A stretch of DNA of 8,853 nucleotides from CAZAGT01 sp964484515. Its GTDB lineage: Bacteria; Desulfobacterota; DSM-4660; Desulfatiglandales; HGW-15. The stretch is taken from positions 1 through 8,853 of the forward strand of contig CAZAGT010000206.1 of NCBI GenBank assembly GCA_964484515.1, read 5' to 3'. Below the pieces are notes generated by a model. It was not told where the DNA came from. It did no database searches and saw nothing but the letters and a program-made list of their open reading frames with translations. Shown here one piece after another: positions 1 to 6,502 of this stretch. How positions within the stretch are numbered: the first letter of the stretch is position 1; the number at the start of each line of letters is the position of its first letter. The position numbers and the translations under genes were made by a program.

Positions 1-72
1 TTATTTTTATCTTTCCACACCCTTCGACGTGTTGTTTATGCAACAGTAGGGTTCACTAAGGTGATGCCAATT

Positions 73-119
73 GTCTTGGCGATGGCCGTATTCGAGGCCA
101 AGACCATTTCGGTCTTTTT
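73..119 (+). promoter_or_regulatory. Possible attenuator / terminator hairpin in the xseA leader
   Basis: AAGACC (100-105) and GGTCTT (111-116) form a 6-bp stem with a 5-nt loop, running directly into a T-rich tail (115-119), as in a short intrinsic terminator. An upstream segment, GTCTTGGC (73-80), is the exact reverse complement of GCCAAGAC (97-104), so it could pair with the left arm of the terminator and prevent it from forming. A third pairing, TGGCC (83-87) with GGCCA (96-100), competes as well. Mutually exclusive hairpins of this kind are the layout of an attenuator. The simpler reading is that the hairpin only terminates a gene left of the window. However, the xseA start codon is only about 30 nt downstream, leaving little room for a separate promoter, which favours read-through control. 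No leader peptide or ligand class is recognised. Confidence 0.4.
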
Positions 120-149
120 CAGTGAGCAACCGGTTGGAAGAGCTATAAC

Positions 150-1532
150 ATGGAAGATGCCGAGGCCACCTCAGTAGGTGCAAGCCGGAAGATTTTTACG
201 GTCAGTGCTCTCAATGAGGCGATCAAGGATGTCCTCGAAGATAGGTTTGAATTTATTTGGGTGGAAGGTGAAATCTCCAATTTCAGGAGCCCGTCCTCCG
301 GCCACTACTATATGATCCTGAAGGATGAAAGGGCACAGATCAGGATGGTCATGTTTAGACCCCAAACCCGATATCTGAAATTTAGGCCGGAAGATGGGAT
401 GATGGTCATCGCCCATGGCAGGTTGGGGGTCTACGAACCGCGGGGGGAATACCAGGTTATCCTCGATTATATGGAGCCGCTCGGAATTGGGGCCCTGGCC
501 CTGGCCTTCGACCAACTGAAACGGAGACTTTTGGCCAAGGGTATCTTCGATGAGGCGGTCAAGAGACCCCTTCCTTTTCTTTCGCAACGGGTGGCCGTGG
601 TGACTTCTCCCACCGGGGCAGCGATCCGTGATTTCTTGAAGATCATTCACCGCCGTTTCGCAAATATCGAAGTGACGATCGTGCCCGTCAAGGTCCAGGG
701 AGATGATGCCTCCGCGGAGATCGTCCAAGCGATTGAGACCATTAATCGTGAGCTGAGCGTCGACGTCATCATATTGACCAGGGGTGGTGGGTCTTTGGAG
801 GACCTCTGGGCCTTTAACAGCGAAGATCTAGCTCTGGCTATCAGGGCGTCCGGGATTCCGGTGGTCTCCGCCGTGGGCCATGAGGTGGACGTCACTATTT
901 CAGATCTCGCAGCGGATCTGAGGGCGCCGACTCCGTCGGCTGCCGCCGAGCTGATAGCAGTTGAAAAGGAATCCCTCAGAGAGCGTCTGGCGATCATCGG
1001 CAGCCGTCTGAGCACTGGGGCGAGTAATGCACTCAAGGCCTTCAGGGATAGGCTGGCGCTTCTTTCAAGGGGGCTTCCCGATCCCAGTAAAGCCATCGCC
1101 GATATGTGGCTGCGTCTGGATGAAATCAGCCACCAAATGAATAAACGCATGGCTCAGATCATACGCGACGACAGCCGGTGGCTGGATACAGAGTCACGCG
1201 CCCTCGTACTTCATTCGCCGATGAACAGGTTACTGCCTCTCTCGCAGCAGGTTGAAATGCAAAGGCGAGCCATCAACCATTGCATGGGTGGGAGAATGCG
1301 GGAGCTTAGGGCCGATCTGGACAGCCATCGAAAGCGACTAGCGGATTTGAACCCCCACGCCATTCTGAAGCGGGGATACAGCATCACCTGGAGATTGCCG
1401 CAACAAGAGGTTTTGCGACGAGCGGTGGAGGTCGACAGGGGGGATCGAGTTAGGGTGACCTTGGCCGAGGGGGAGTTGGACTGCCAGGTTGAGAGAGTCG
1501 AACCCGCCAGGGGCGGATCCCGCCCGCGGTAA
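150..1532 (+). CDS. xseA: Exodeoxyribonuclease VII large subunit
   Basis: Large, catalytic subunit of exonuclease VII, which degrades single-stranded DNA from both ends into short oligonucleotides in the cytoplasm; it works with several copies of XseB. The 460-aa length is normal for the family. Residues about 14-110 match the N-terminal OB-fold DNA-binding domain (KIFTVSALNEAI, then VEGEISNF). The catalytic domain follows, with TSPTGAAIRD (152-161), RGGGSLEDLWAF (211-222) and VGHEVDVTISDLAADLRAPT (242-261); Asp161, Arg211, His244 and Asp247 lie in the expected conserved motifs. A C-terminal helical region ends in the usual LKRGYSIT segment before a short beta tail. The ATG is preceded by GGAAGAG at 136-142, 7 nt away. 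Its usual partner xseB is not adjacent: a repeat element lies in between. Confidence 0.97.
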   Translation: MEDAEATSVGASRKIFTVSALNEAIKDVLEDRFEFIWVEGEISNFRSPSSGHYYMILKDERAQIRMVMFRPQTRYLKFRPEDGMMVIAHGRLGVYEPRGEYQVILDYMEPLGIGALALAFDQLKRRLLAKGIFDEAVKRPLPFLSQRVAVVTSPTGAAIRDFLKIIHRRFANIEVTIVPVKVQGDDASAEIVQAIETINRELSVDVIILTRGGGSLEDLWAFNSEDLALAIRASGIPVVSAVGHEVDVTISDLAADLRAPTPSAAAELIAVEKESLRERLAIIGSRLSTGASNALKAFRDRLALLSRGLPDPSKAIADMWLRLDEISHQMNKRMAQIIRDDSRWLDTESRALVLHSPMNRLLPLSQQVEMQRRAINHCMGGRMRELRADLDSHRKRLADLNPHAILKRGYSITWRLPQQEVLRRAVEVDRGDRVRVTLAEGELDCQVERVEPARGGSRPR

Positions 1533-1606
1533 CCGGTCACGTACCGAGCCCGGTGCCGTGGATGCACGTTAACGACGGTCTCCCGGCCGTCATAACGCAA
1601 TATCGT

Positions 1607-1950
1607 GGGAAACTTCATGAAATGAGGTCATTGAAATCTAACCGCCCGGCCATGGGGGTCTCTTTTCAAGAACGAGGAATTGGGTGCAATGTCTCCGCAT
1701 AAGGCGCTACCCGAGGCGGCCGGAGGGCCTCCGCGGTATAGGCCGGATTGACAGCCTTGGCGCATTCTCCGAGTCTGCTCCGGCCGCCTTGCCCCTCGGC
1801 CGTGAGCTCGGGGCCGAACGGCTTGCAAGCTTCTTCAGCGTTCGAGCAGGTGACGTTTCGTTTGTTGAAAAGAGGCCCCCATGGCCGGGCGAACAAGCCT
1901 CGAAGAGCCTGACAATCTCGAATTCAGGTATCGTTTTCATGAGGTTTCCC
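1607..1950 (-). repeat. Nested-palindrome repeat element, copy 1 (MITE-like, noncoding)
   Basis: A 344-bp non-autonomous element between xseA and xseB. The outer ends are short inverted repeats: GGAAACTTCATGAAA (1608-1622) against TTTCATGAGGTTTCC (1935-1949), 14 of 15 matching, extended by one further G/C pair. Inside them, 1643-1669 (CGCCCGGCCATGGGGG then TCTCTTTTCAA) is the reverse complement of 1865-1891 with 1 mismatch in 27. Deeper still, AGGCGGCCGGAG (1714-1725) pairs perfectly with CTCCGGCCGCCT (1778-1789). The reverse complement aligns over its length with 5903-6212, hence the minus strand. Copy 1 carries about 30 extra bases (roughly 1793-1824) that are themselves palindromic (TCGGCC 1796-1801, GGCCGA 1812-1817). 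No transposase and no clear target-site duplication are seen. Open frames crossing it are not judged to be genes. Confidence 0.85.
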
Positions 1951-2023
1951 GGGGGATCAATCAGGCTGCATCCGGGCGAGCGGCAAGGCTGCCATTAAAA
2001 CGGTTTGCTCCCGAGCTTCGTCA

Positions 2024-2071
2024 GGGGGCTGCCGCGGCACGATACCGATGCTCGTTGCCTGTGAAGCCCCC
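2024..2071 (+). promoter_or_regulatory. Stem-loop directly upstream of the xseB ribosome-binding site
   Basis: GGGGGCT (2024-2030) is the exact reverse complement of AGCCCCC (2065-2071). Inside, GGCACGA (2036-2042) pairs with TCGTTGCC (2052-2059) with one bulged base, leaving a 9-nt loop. Together they form a two-part hairpin ending 9 nt before the GGAGGG of xseB. There is no T-run after it, so it is not an intrinsic terminator. It could block 3' exonuclease decay of the upstream message, or shape translation of xseB. The rest of the stretch from 1951 to 2023 holds nothing I recognise. Confidence 0.4.
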
Positions 2072-2080
2072 ATAGTCATT

Positions 2081-2086
2081 GGAGGG
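2081..2086 (+). promoter_or_regulatory. Ribosome-binding site deciding the xseB start
   Basis: GGAGGG lies 3 nt before the ATG at 2090 (4 nt if only GGAGG pairs). Spacing is tight, but this is the only good Shine-Dalgarno match near either candidate start, and it falls inside the reading frame if the upstream ATG at 2048 is used. It therefore supports the shorter product. Confidence 0.6.
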
Positions 2087-2089
2087 ATA

Positions 2090-2332
2090 ATGGCTGAGCC
2101 AAAATTCGAGGAAGCCATGCAGAGGTTGGAGGAGATTGTCCAGGATCTGGAGGGCGGGAACCTCTCACTGGAGGATTCCATCAAGATCTTTGAGGAGGGG
2201 ATGAAGCTTGTGCGCTTTTGCTCTCAGAAGCTCGAGGAAACCGAACAAAAGGTCAACCTCTTGATCAAAGAGGGTGAGGGCAGTTATACCCTGCGTCCGT
2301 TCGAGCCCGACAAAAAAGATGAAGCCGAATAA
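2090..2332 (+). CDS. xseB: Exodeoxyribonuclease VII small subunit
   Basis: Small accessory subunit of exonuclease VII; several copies bind each XseA through its helical region. The 80-aa product is the normal size and has the family signature: FEEAMQRLEEIVQDLEGG (6-23), a turn (NLSLEDSIKIFEEG), then a second long helix (KLVRFCSQKLEETEQKV), forming the two-helix hairpin. An in-frame ATG lies 42 bases upstream at 2048. I prefer 2090 because GGAGGG (2081-2086) sits just before it and because the family begins with the short lead-in to FEEA; the 2048 start would add 14 unrelated residues and lie inside a stem-loop. Its stop TAA shares one base with the ispA ATG (TAATG), so the two are coupled. 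It is separated from xseA by 557 bp containing a repeat element. Confidence 0.95.
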   Translation: MAEPKFEEAMQRLEEIVQDLEGGNLSLEDSIKIFEEGMKLVRFCSQKLEETEQKVNLLIKEGEGSYTLRPFEPDKKDEAE

Positions 2333-3222
2333 TGGAACTCAAACCCTACCTCAAAGATAGAAAGAAGATGATCGATGAAGCCCTTGAGGGATTCTTCCCC
2401 CATCCTGAAGGACCGGCCGGCGATGTGGTTGAAGCGATGCGGTACAGCCTTTTCGCCGGAGGAAAGAGACTCCGCCCCATTCTTTGCCTGGCGGGCGCTG
2501 CGGCAGTGGGCGCAGGTGAGCGCGATGTCCTGCCGGTTGCATGTGCGTTAGAATTGATTCATACTTATTCGTTGATTCACGATGACCTTCCGGTCATGGA
2601 CGATGATGACCTTCGCCGGGGGAAGCCGACCAACCACAAGGTATATGGGGAGGCCATCGCCCTCCTTGCCGGTGACGGGCTCCTGACGGAGGCCTTTCGC
2701 TTGATGACGGTGTCTGAGGTCCCGCCCGGTAAGAATCCCGCCATCATTCAAAAGGTCATTGGACTGATCGCCCAGGCCGCCGGGTATAAGGGTATGGTTG
2801 GCGGTCAGGTCGTCGATATTCAGTCTGAGGGTAAAGAGGTCGACCTTGAAACGGTTCAGTTCATCCACTCACGTAAGACGGGCGCCCTGATCGGGGTTTC
2901 GGTCACCGCCGGGGCTATTCTTGGCCATGGAAATGAGCAACAGGTTGAGGCCATCAGGGTGTATGGTCGCAAGATCGGGCTGGCATTTCAGATCGCTGAC
3001 GATATCCTCGATATCGAAGGGGATACAGCCGTCCTGGGCAAGACCGTGGGCGGTGATGCCCGCATGAAGAAGATCACCTATCCCTCCGTCCTAGGTCTGC
3101 AAAGATCGAAGCAGATTCAGCAGGAGACGGTCAAGCAAGCCATTGCTGCTCTGGAACTCTTCAACCATGCAGCGGACCCCTTAAGGGCCATAGCCACGTA
3201 CATTATCGAAAGAAAGAAATGA
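2332..3222 (+). CDS. ispA: Polyprenyl (farnesyl/geranylgeranyl) diphosphate synthase
   Basis: Trans-isoprenyl diphosphate synthase that adds isopentenyl diphosphate head-to-tail to an allylic diphosphate in the cytosol, giving C15 or C20 prenyl diphosphates for quinones, undecaprenyl carrier and other terpenoids. The 296-aa length fits the family. Visible motifs: GGKRLRP (43-49, IPP binding), the first aspartate-rich motif DDLPVMDDDDLRRG (84-97), GGQVVDI (157-163), KTGALI (182-187) and the second aspartate-rich motif DDILD (223-227) preceded by FQIA. Tyr79, five residues before the first motif, matches the E. coli IspA arrangement. This points to a short-chain product, but C15 and C20 cannot be separated by eye. 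The start overlaps the xseB stop by one base and the end overlaps the dxs start (ATGA). Adjacency to dxs joins the supply and chain-elongation ends of isoprenoid synthesis. Confidence 0.95.
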   Translation: MELKPYLKDRKKMIDEALEGFFPHPEGPAGDVVEAMRYSLFAGGKRLRPILCLAGAAAVGAGERDVLPVACALELIHTYSLIHDDLPVMDDDDLRRGKPTNHKVYGEAIALLAGDGLLTEAFRLMTVSEVPPGKNPAIIQKVIGLIAQAAGYKGMVGGQVVDIQSEGKEVDLETVQFIHSRKTGALIGVSVTAGAILGHGNEQQVEAIRVYGRKIGLAFQIADDILDIEGDTAVLGKTVGGDARMKKITYPSVLGLQRSKQIQQETVKQAIAALELFNHAADPLRAIATYIIERKK

Positions 3223-5117
3223 TGAAGAACGAAAAAGAATGTGAACTGCTGGAGAGCATAAACAGCCCCGCGGATCTGAAGGGCTTGAGCCTGGATGAAT
3301 TGGAGCAGTTGGCAGGGGAGATTAGATACAGAATCATCGACACCGTCTCTAAGACAGGAGGTCATTTGGCGGCCAATTTGGGGGTTGTCGAACTGACGCT
3401 GGCCATTCACTACGTGTTCAACGCGCCGCAAGATAAGATCCTCTGGGACGTGGGACACCAGGCTTACGCGCACAAGCTGCTGACCGGCAGGCGCGGTCGT
3501 TTTCACACGTTACGTACGTATGGCGGCATCAGCGGTTTTCCTAAACGTGAAGAGAGCCCCTATGATACCTTCGACACCGGCCACAGCAGCACGTCGATCT
3601 CGGCCGGCCTCGGCATTGCCACGGCCAAATCGCTCAAGAAAGAAAAGGCTCGGGTCGTCTCCGTGATCGGAGACGGATCGCTGACCGCCGGCATGGCATT
3701 CGAAGGCTTCAACCAGTCAGGTCACATGGAGAAAGACCTCACCGTGATTCTGAACGACAACGCCATGTCGATCTCCCCGAACGTTGGCGCGTTTTCCTCT
3801 TTTTTGAGCCGCAAAATGGCGGGACGTCGCTTTGTCTATTTTCGCAGGGAACTCCACAACTTTCTGAAATCGATCCCAGGCGTGGGTGAAAACATCCTAA
3901 GTCTGGTCCGCAAAAGTGAGGATTCCTTTATTACTTTCTTCACTCCGGGGATGCTCTTTGAGGCCTTTAGGTTCACCTATATCGGCCCCATTCAGGGACA
4001 CCGGCTTGACCAGTTGATTGAGGTCCTAGGCAATACCTTGCACTTGGAGGGGCCGGTCTTGGTCCACGTCCTGACCGTCAAGGGAAAGGGATATGCGCCC
4101 GCCGAAAAGGACCCCACTCATTATCACGGGGTCGGTTGTTTTGAGGTCAGCAGCGGTGCCGCGCAGAAAGAGCCGGACAATCCCGTGCCGACCTATACCC
4201 AGGTCTTCGGCAAGACCATGATCGAACTGGCCGAGAAGGACGAGAGGCTGTTTGCCGTGACGGCCGCCATGCCCGAAGGAACAGGTCTTGGCCGGTTCTC
4301 GGAAATCTACCCCGATCGTTCCATGGACGTGGGGATTGCGGAGCAGCATGCCGTCACCTTTGCAGCGGGGCTTGCGACCGAAGGCTTGAGACCCGTGGTC
4401 GCTATCTATTCGACCTTTCTCCAACGGGCCTATGACCAGATTATTCATGATGTCTGTCTCCCTAAGCTACCGGTCACGTTCTGCATTGATCGCGGCGGCC
4501 TGGTGGGAGAGGACGGGCCGACACACCACGGACAGTTCGATCTGTCCTTTCTGAGAACTCTACCAAACATGACCTTGATGGTGCCGAAGGATGAAAATGA
4601 ACTGCGGCACATGCTCTACACCGCCCTTATGCATTCGGGCCCTGTGGCCATCAGGTATCCGAGAGGCCGTGGGGTTGGGGCGCCCATGGATGAGGGGTTT
4701 CAAGCCCTGCCCATCGGGAAGGCCGAGGTCCTCAGGGAAGGGCGGGATCTCTTGATGATTGCCGTTGGCAGCATGGTGATGCCTGCCCTGGAAACCGCAT
4801 CTGAATTGGAAAAAGAAGGGTTCTCGATAGGCGTAGTAAACTGCCGTTTTGTTAAACCGTTGGATCAAACACTGGTCGAGTCGTCTCAGAAGATAGGCAA
4901 GGTGCTGGTCTTGGAGGAGAATAGCAGATCAGGCGGGCTTGGCGGAGCCATGTTGGAGTTTTTTAGCGATATGAATGCTCATGACGTTCGTCTGAGAAGA
5001 CTCGGCCTTCCTGACCGGTTCATCGAACATGGCCCGGTGACCGTGCTCAAACAGAAATACGGCCTCGATGGATCGAGTATCGTGAAGGAGGCCCGGGATT
5101 TCTGTCAAGAACCCTAA
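3219..5117 (+). CDS. dxs: 1-deoxy-D-xylulose-5-phosphate synthase
   Basis: Thiamine-diphosphate enzyme that condenses pyruvate and glyceraldehyde 3-phosphate into 1-deoxy-D-xylulose 5-phosphate, the first committed step of the MEP pathway. Length 632 aa is typical. His49 sits in the TGGHLAANLG segment; WDVGHQAYAHKLLTGR (76-91) follows; the ThDP motif runs GDGSLTAGMAFEG (151-163) to NDNAMSISPNVG (179-190); the catalytic glutamate is Glu375 in DVGIAEQHAVTFAAG (370-384); the pyrimidine-domain motif RGGLVGEDGPTHHGQFD (425-441) and a C-terminal transketolase domain complete it. The first ATG (3219) overlaps the ispA stop. A second ATG follows at once (3222), and with no strong Shine-Dalgarno the true start could be either; translational coupling to ispA is likely. 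The last 20 bases probably overlap the start of tlyA. Confidence 0.97.
   Translation: MMKNEKECELLESINSPADLKGLSLDELEQLAGEIRYRIIDTVSKTGGHLAANLGVVELTLAIHYVFNAPQDKILWDVGHQAYAHKLLTGRRGRFHTLRTYGGISGFPKREESPYDTFDTGHSSTSISAGLGIATAKSLKKEKARVVSVIGDGSLTAGMAFEGFNQSGHMEKDLTVILNDNAMSISPNVGAFSSFLSRKMAGRRFVYFRRELHNFLKSIPGVGENILSLVRKSEDSFITFFTPGMLFEAFRFTYIGPIQGHRLDQLIEVLGNTLHLEGPVLVHVLTVKGKGYAPAEKDPTHYHGVGCFEVSSGAAQKEPDNPVPTYTQVFGKTMIELAEKDERLFAVTAAMPEGTGLGRFSEIYPDRSMDVGIAEQHAVTFAAGLATEGLRPVVAIYSTFLQRAYDQIIHDVCLPKLPVTFCIDRGGLVGEDGPTHHGQFDLSFLRTLPNMTLMVPKDENELRHMLYTALMHSGPVAIRYPRGRGVGAPMDEGFQALPIGKAEVLREGRDLLMIAVGSMVMPALETASELEKEGFSIGVVNCRFVKPLDQTLVESSQKIGKVLVLEENSRSGGLGGAMLEFFSDMNAHDVRLRRLGLPDRFIEHGPVTVLKQKYGLDGSSIVKEARDFCQEP
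5085..5091 (+). promoter_or_regulatory. Perfect Shine-Dalgarno site for the ATT start of tlyA
   Basis: AAGGAGG at 5085-5091, inside the dxs coding region, is followed 6 nt later by ATT at 5098, in frame with tlyA. A TGA at 5083-5085 in that frame closes it upstream. No ATG, GTG or TTG occurs in frame between the stop and the ATG at 5146, so this site strongly suggests initiation at ATT. Confidence 0.7.
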
Positions 5118-5850
5118 GAGGGACAGGATCAGGCTTGATCTCCTCATGGTGCAACAGGGCCTCGTAGAGAGTCGCGAGAAGGCCAAGGCCCTGATCATGG
5201 CCGGCCTTGTCGAGGTCGACAACGTTCGGGTTGACAAGGCCGGCGCCTTGACGTCCCACACCGCAACCATCTCCCTGAAACAGGATCCTTCTCCCTATGT
5301 CAGCCGCGGGGGGCAAAAGCTGGAGGCCGCCCTGCAGCGTTTTGCCGTCGACGTGGCAGATAAAGTCCTGTTGGACGTGGGGGCCTCTACCGGCGGGTTT
5401 ACGCACTGCCTCTTAAAGCATGGCGCCCGCAAAGTCATAGCCGTCGACGTGGGCTACGGGCAGCTCCATTGGCGCCTTCGTCAAGACTCACGCGTCGTCG
5501 TCCTTGAGAGGACAAATATCCGGCACGTGAAACCGGCTGATCTTGAGGACGACGTGAACGGCGCCGTCATCGATGTCTCATTTATCTCCCTCAGACTCGT
5601 CATGCCGCCACTGGCCAGGCTCCTGAAAGAAGAGGCCTTTGTCGTCGCCCTGATCAAGCCCCAGTTTGAGGTTGGGAAAGGGCGCGTCGGAAAGGGTGGC
5701 GTCGTTCGCGACCCATCTTTGCATCAAGAGGTCATTGACGAGCTCGTCGGCTTTTTTGGCAACCTCGGCTGGACCGTTGCCGGACAAATGCCTTCTCCCC
5801 TTCTAGGACCCAAAGGAAATCGGGAGTTCTTCGTGCACTTGACGCGATAG
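5098..5850 (+). CDS. tlyA: TlyA family rRNA 2'-O-methyltransferase (S4/FtsJ-type), probable ATT start
   Basis: Predicted SAM-dependent ribose methyltransferase; characterised TlyA proteins 2'-O-methylate cytidines in 16S and/or 23S rRNA, and some homologues were named hemolysins. With the ATT start the product is 250 aa, a normal family length. An N-terminal S4 RNA-binding domain (about 11-65: IRLDLLMVQQGL, ESREKAKALIMAGLV) leads into a Rossmann methyltransferase domain with SRGGQKL (69-75), the SAM motif LLDVGASTGGF (91-101), DVSFISL (159-165), KPQFEVGKG (187-195) and GNREFF near the end. Lys74, Asp159, Lys187 and Glu243 form the K-D-K-E tetrad. The first in-frame ATG (5146) gives only 234 aa and cuts off the conserved RLDLL start of the S4 domain. 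Overlaps dxs by 20 nt. Identity is firm; the start is inferred. Which rRNA site is modified cannot be told. Confidence 0.93.
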   Translation: MSVKNPKRDRIRLDLLMVQQGLVESREKAKALIMAGLVEVDNVRVDKAGALTSHTATISLKQDPSPYVSRGGQKLEAALQRFAVDVADKVLLDVGASTGGFTHCLLKHGARKVIAVDVGYGQLHWRLRQDSRVVVLERTNIRHVKPADLEDDVNGAVIDVSFISLRLVMPPLARLLKEEAFVVALIKPQFEVGKGRVGKGGVVRDPSLHQEVIDELVGFFGNLGWTVAGQMPSPLLGPKGNREFFVHLTR

Positions 5851-5902
5851 GACGTATCCTGCCCGCCTAAAACACCCTCGCCTATTCTCTTGGCTTCTCG
5901 TA

Positions 5903-6212
5903 TGAGACTTCGTGAAATGAGGTCTTTGATACCTAAACGCCCGGCCATGGGCGTCTCTTTTCAAGAAACGAAACCTTACCTGCTCGAACGCTGCAGAAGC
6001 TTGCAGGCAGGGCGGCCGGAGCAGACTCGGAGAATGCGCCAAGGCTGTCAGTCCGGCCTATTCCGCAGAGGCCCTCCGGCCGCCTCGGGTAGCGCCTTAG
6101 GCGAAGACATCGCGCTCAATTCCTTGTTTTTGAAAAAAGATCCCCATGACCGGGCAAATCCCCTAGAAAGACCTGAAATGTCGAATCCAAGTACCTCCTT
6201 GATGAAGTTTCC
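5903..6212 (+). repeat. Nested-palindrome repeat element, copy 2 (MITE-like, noncoding)
   Basis: Inverted relative to copy 1 and shorter (310 bp), since it lacks the roughly 30-bp palindromic insert. The left end (TGAGACTTCGTGAAA, 5903-5917) matches the terminal repeat of copy 1 at 12 of 15; the right end (CTTGATGAAGTTTCC, 6198-6212) at 13 of 15. Internal arms: 5938-5965 (CGCCCGGCCATGGGCG then TCTCTTTTCAAG) against a decayed partner at 6130-6156. The inner stem GGCGGCCGGAG (6011-6021) / CTCCGGCCGCC (6074-6084) is intact. The core 6011-6099 matches the reverse complement of 1700-1788 at 86 of 89 positions, much better than the arms. It lies between the convergent tlyA and PxxKW genes, where it might also end or stabilise transcripts. 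Frames through it are not credible genes. Confidence 0.83.
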
Positions 6213-6502
6213 AGGTCGATCAGTACGGTCATTCCCGCAATGCGCGGCGGGGCCGACTCCATATCGCTGCGCAGCCCGCGGTGCTCCTGGTTGATGAACC
6301 GGCTCGCGGCCATGGCGAGCCTTATCAGGGGCCGCGGCTTGCCTTACCACAGCAAGAGCACGGCTCCAAGGTGCCGGAACCATCGAGCTTAGGGTATACG
6401 TCTTTCGATCAGGTTCGCATCCCCTTGCCGGTCCGGGGAGGCGGCTGCTGATTAAGGTATTACGTTTGGTGCGCTGTAGTGAGAGCCGCGGCGGGTATTG
6501 CT
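6213..6502. other. Gene-poor stretch with one strong hairpin
   Basis: This stretch lies between repeat copy 2 and the end of the PxxKW gene. I see no convincing gene on either strand; the short open frames have no recognisable motif and run on into the repeat. The one clear structure is GGCTCGC (6301-6307) pairing perfectly with GCGAGCC (6315-6321) around a 7-nt loop. No T-run follows on either strand, so I do not call it a terminator. No tRNA or other known RNA is recognised. Confidence 0.5.

Noticed and set aside
1531..1591. Small inverted repeats after xseA (ACCGG/CCGGT; GACGG/CCGTC)
   Set aside because: Only 5-bp stems with no T-run; not enough to call a terminator.
1601..1956. Target-site duplication flanking repeat copy 1
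   Set aside because: Flanks (ATCGT on the left, GGGGA on the right) show no direct repeat, so the insertion mechanism cannot be read from the ends.
1684..1998. Open frame of 104 codons across repeat copy 1, plus strand
   Set aside because: Lies almost wholly inside the palindromic element, has no recognisable motif, and the copies differ without codon-position bias.
2048..2332. Longer xseB starting at ATG 2048
   Set aside because: Adds 14 residues unlike the family, lies in a stem-loop, and lacks a ribosome-binding site; ATG 2090 has GGAGGG before it.
5890..6294. Open frame of 134 codons across repeat copy 2
   Set aside because: Same reason: it runs from flanking DNA through the repeat into unrelated sequence, and its only similarity is to the other repeat copy.
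6116..6383. Minus-strand open frames right of repeat copy 2
   Set aside because: Low-complexity Arg/Ala/Gly/Pro composition, no motif, no good ribosome-binding site, and they extend into the repeat.
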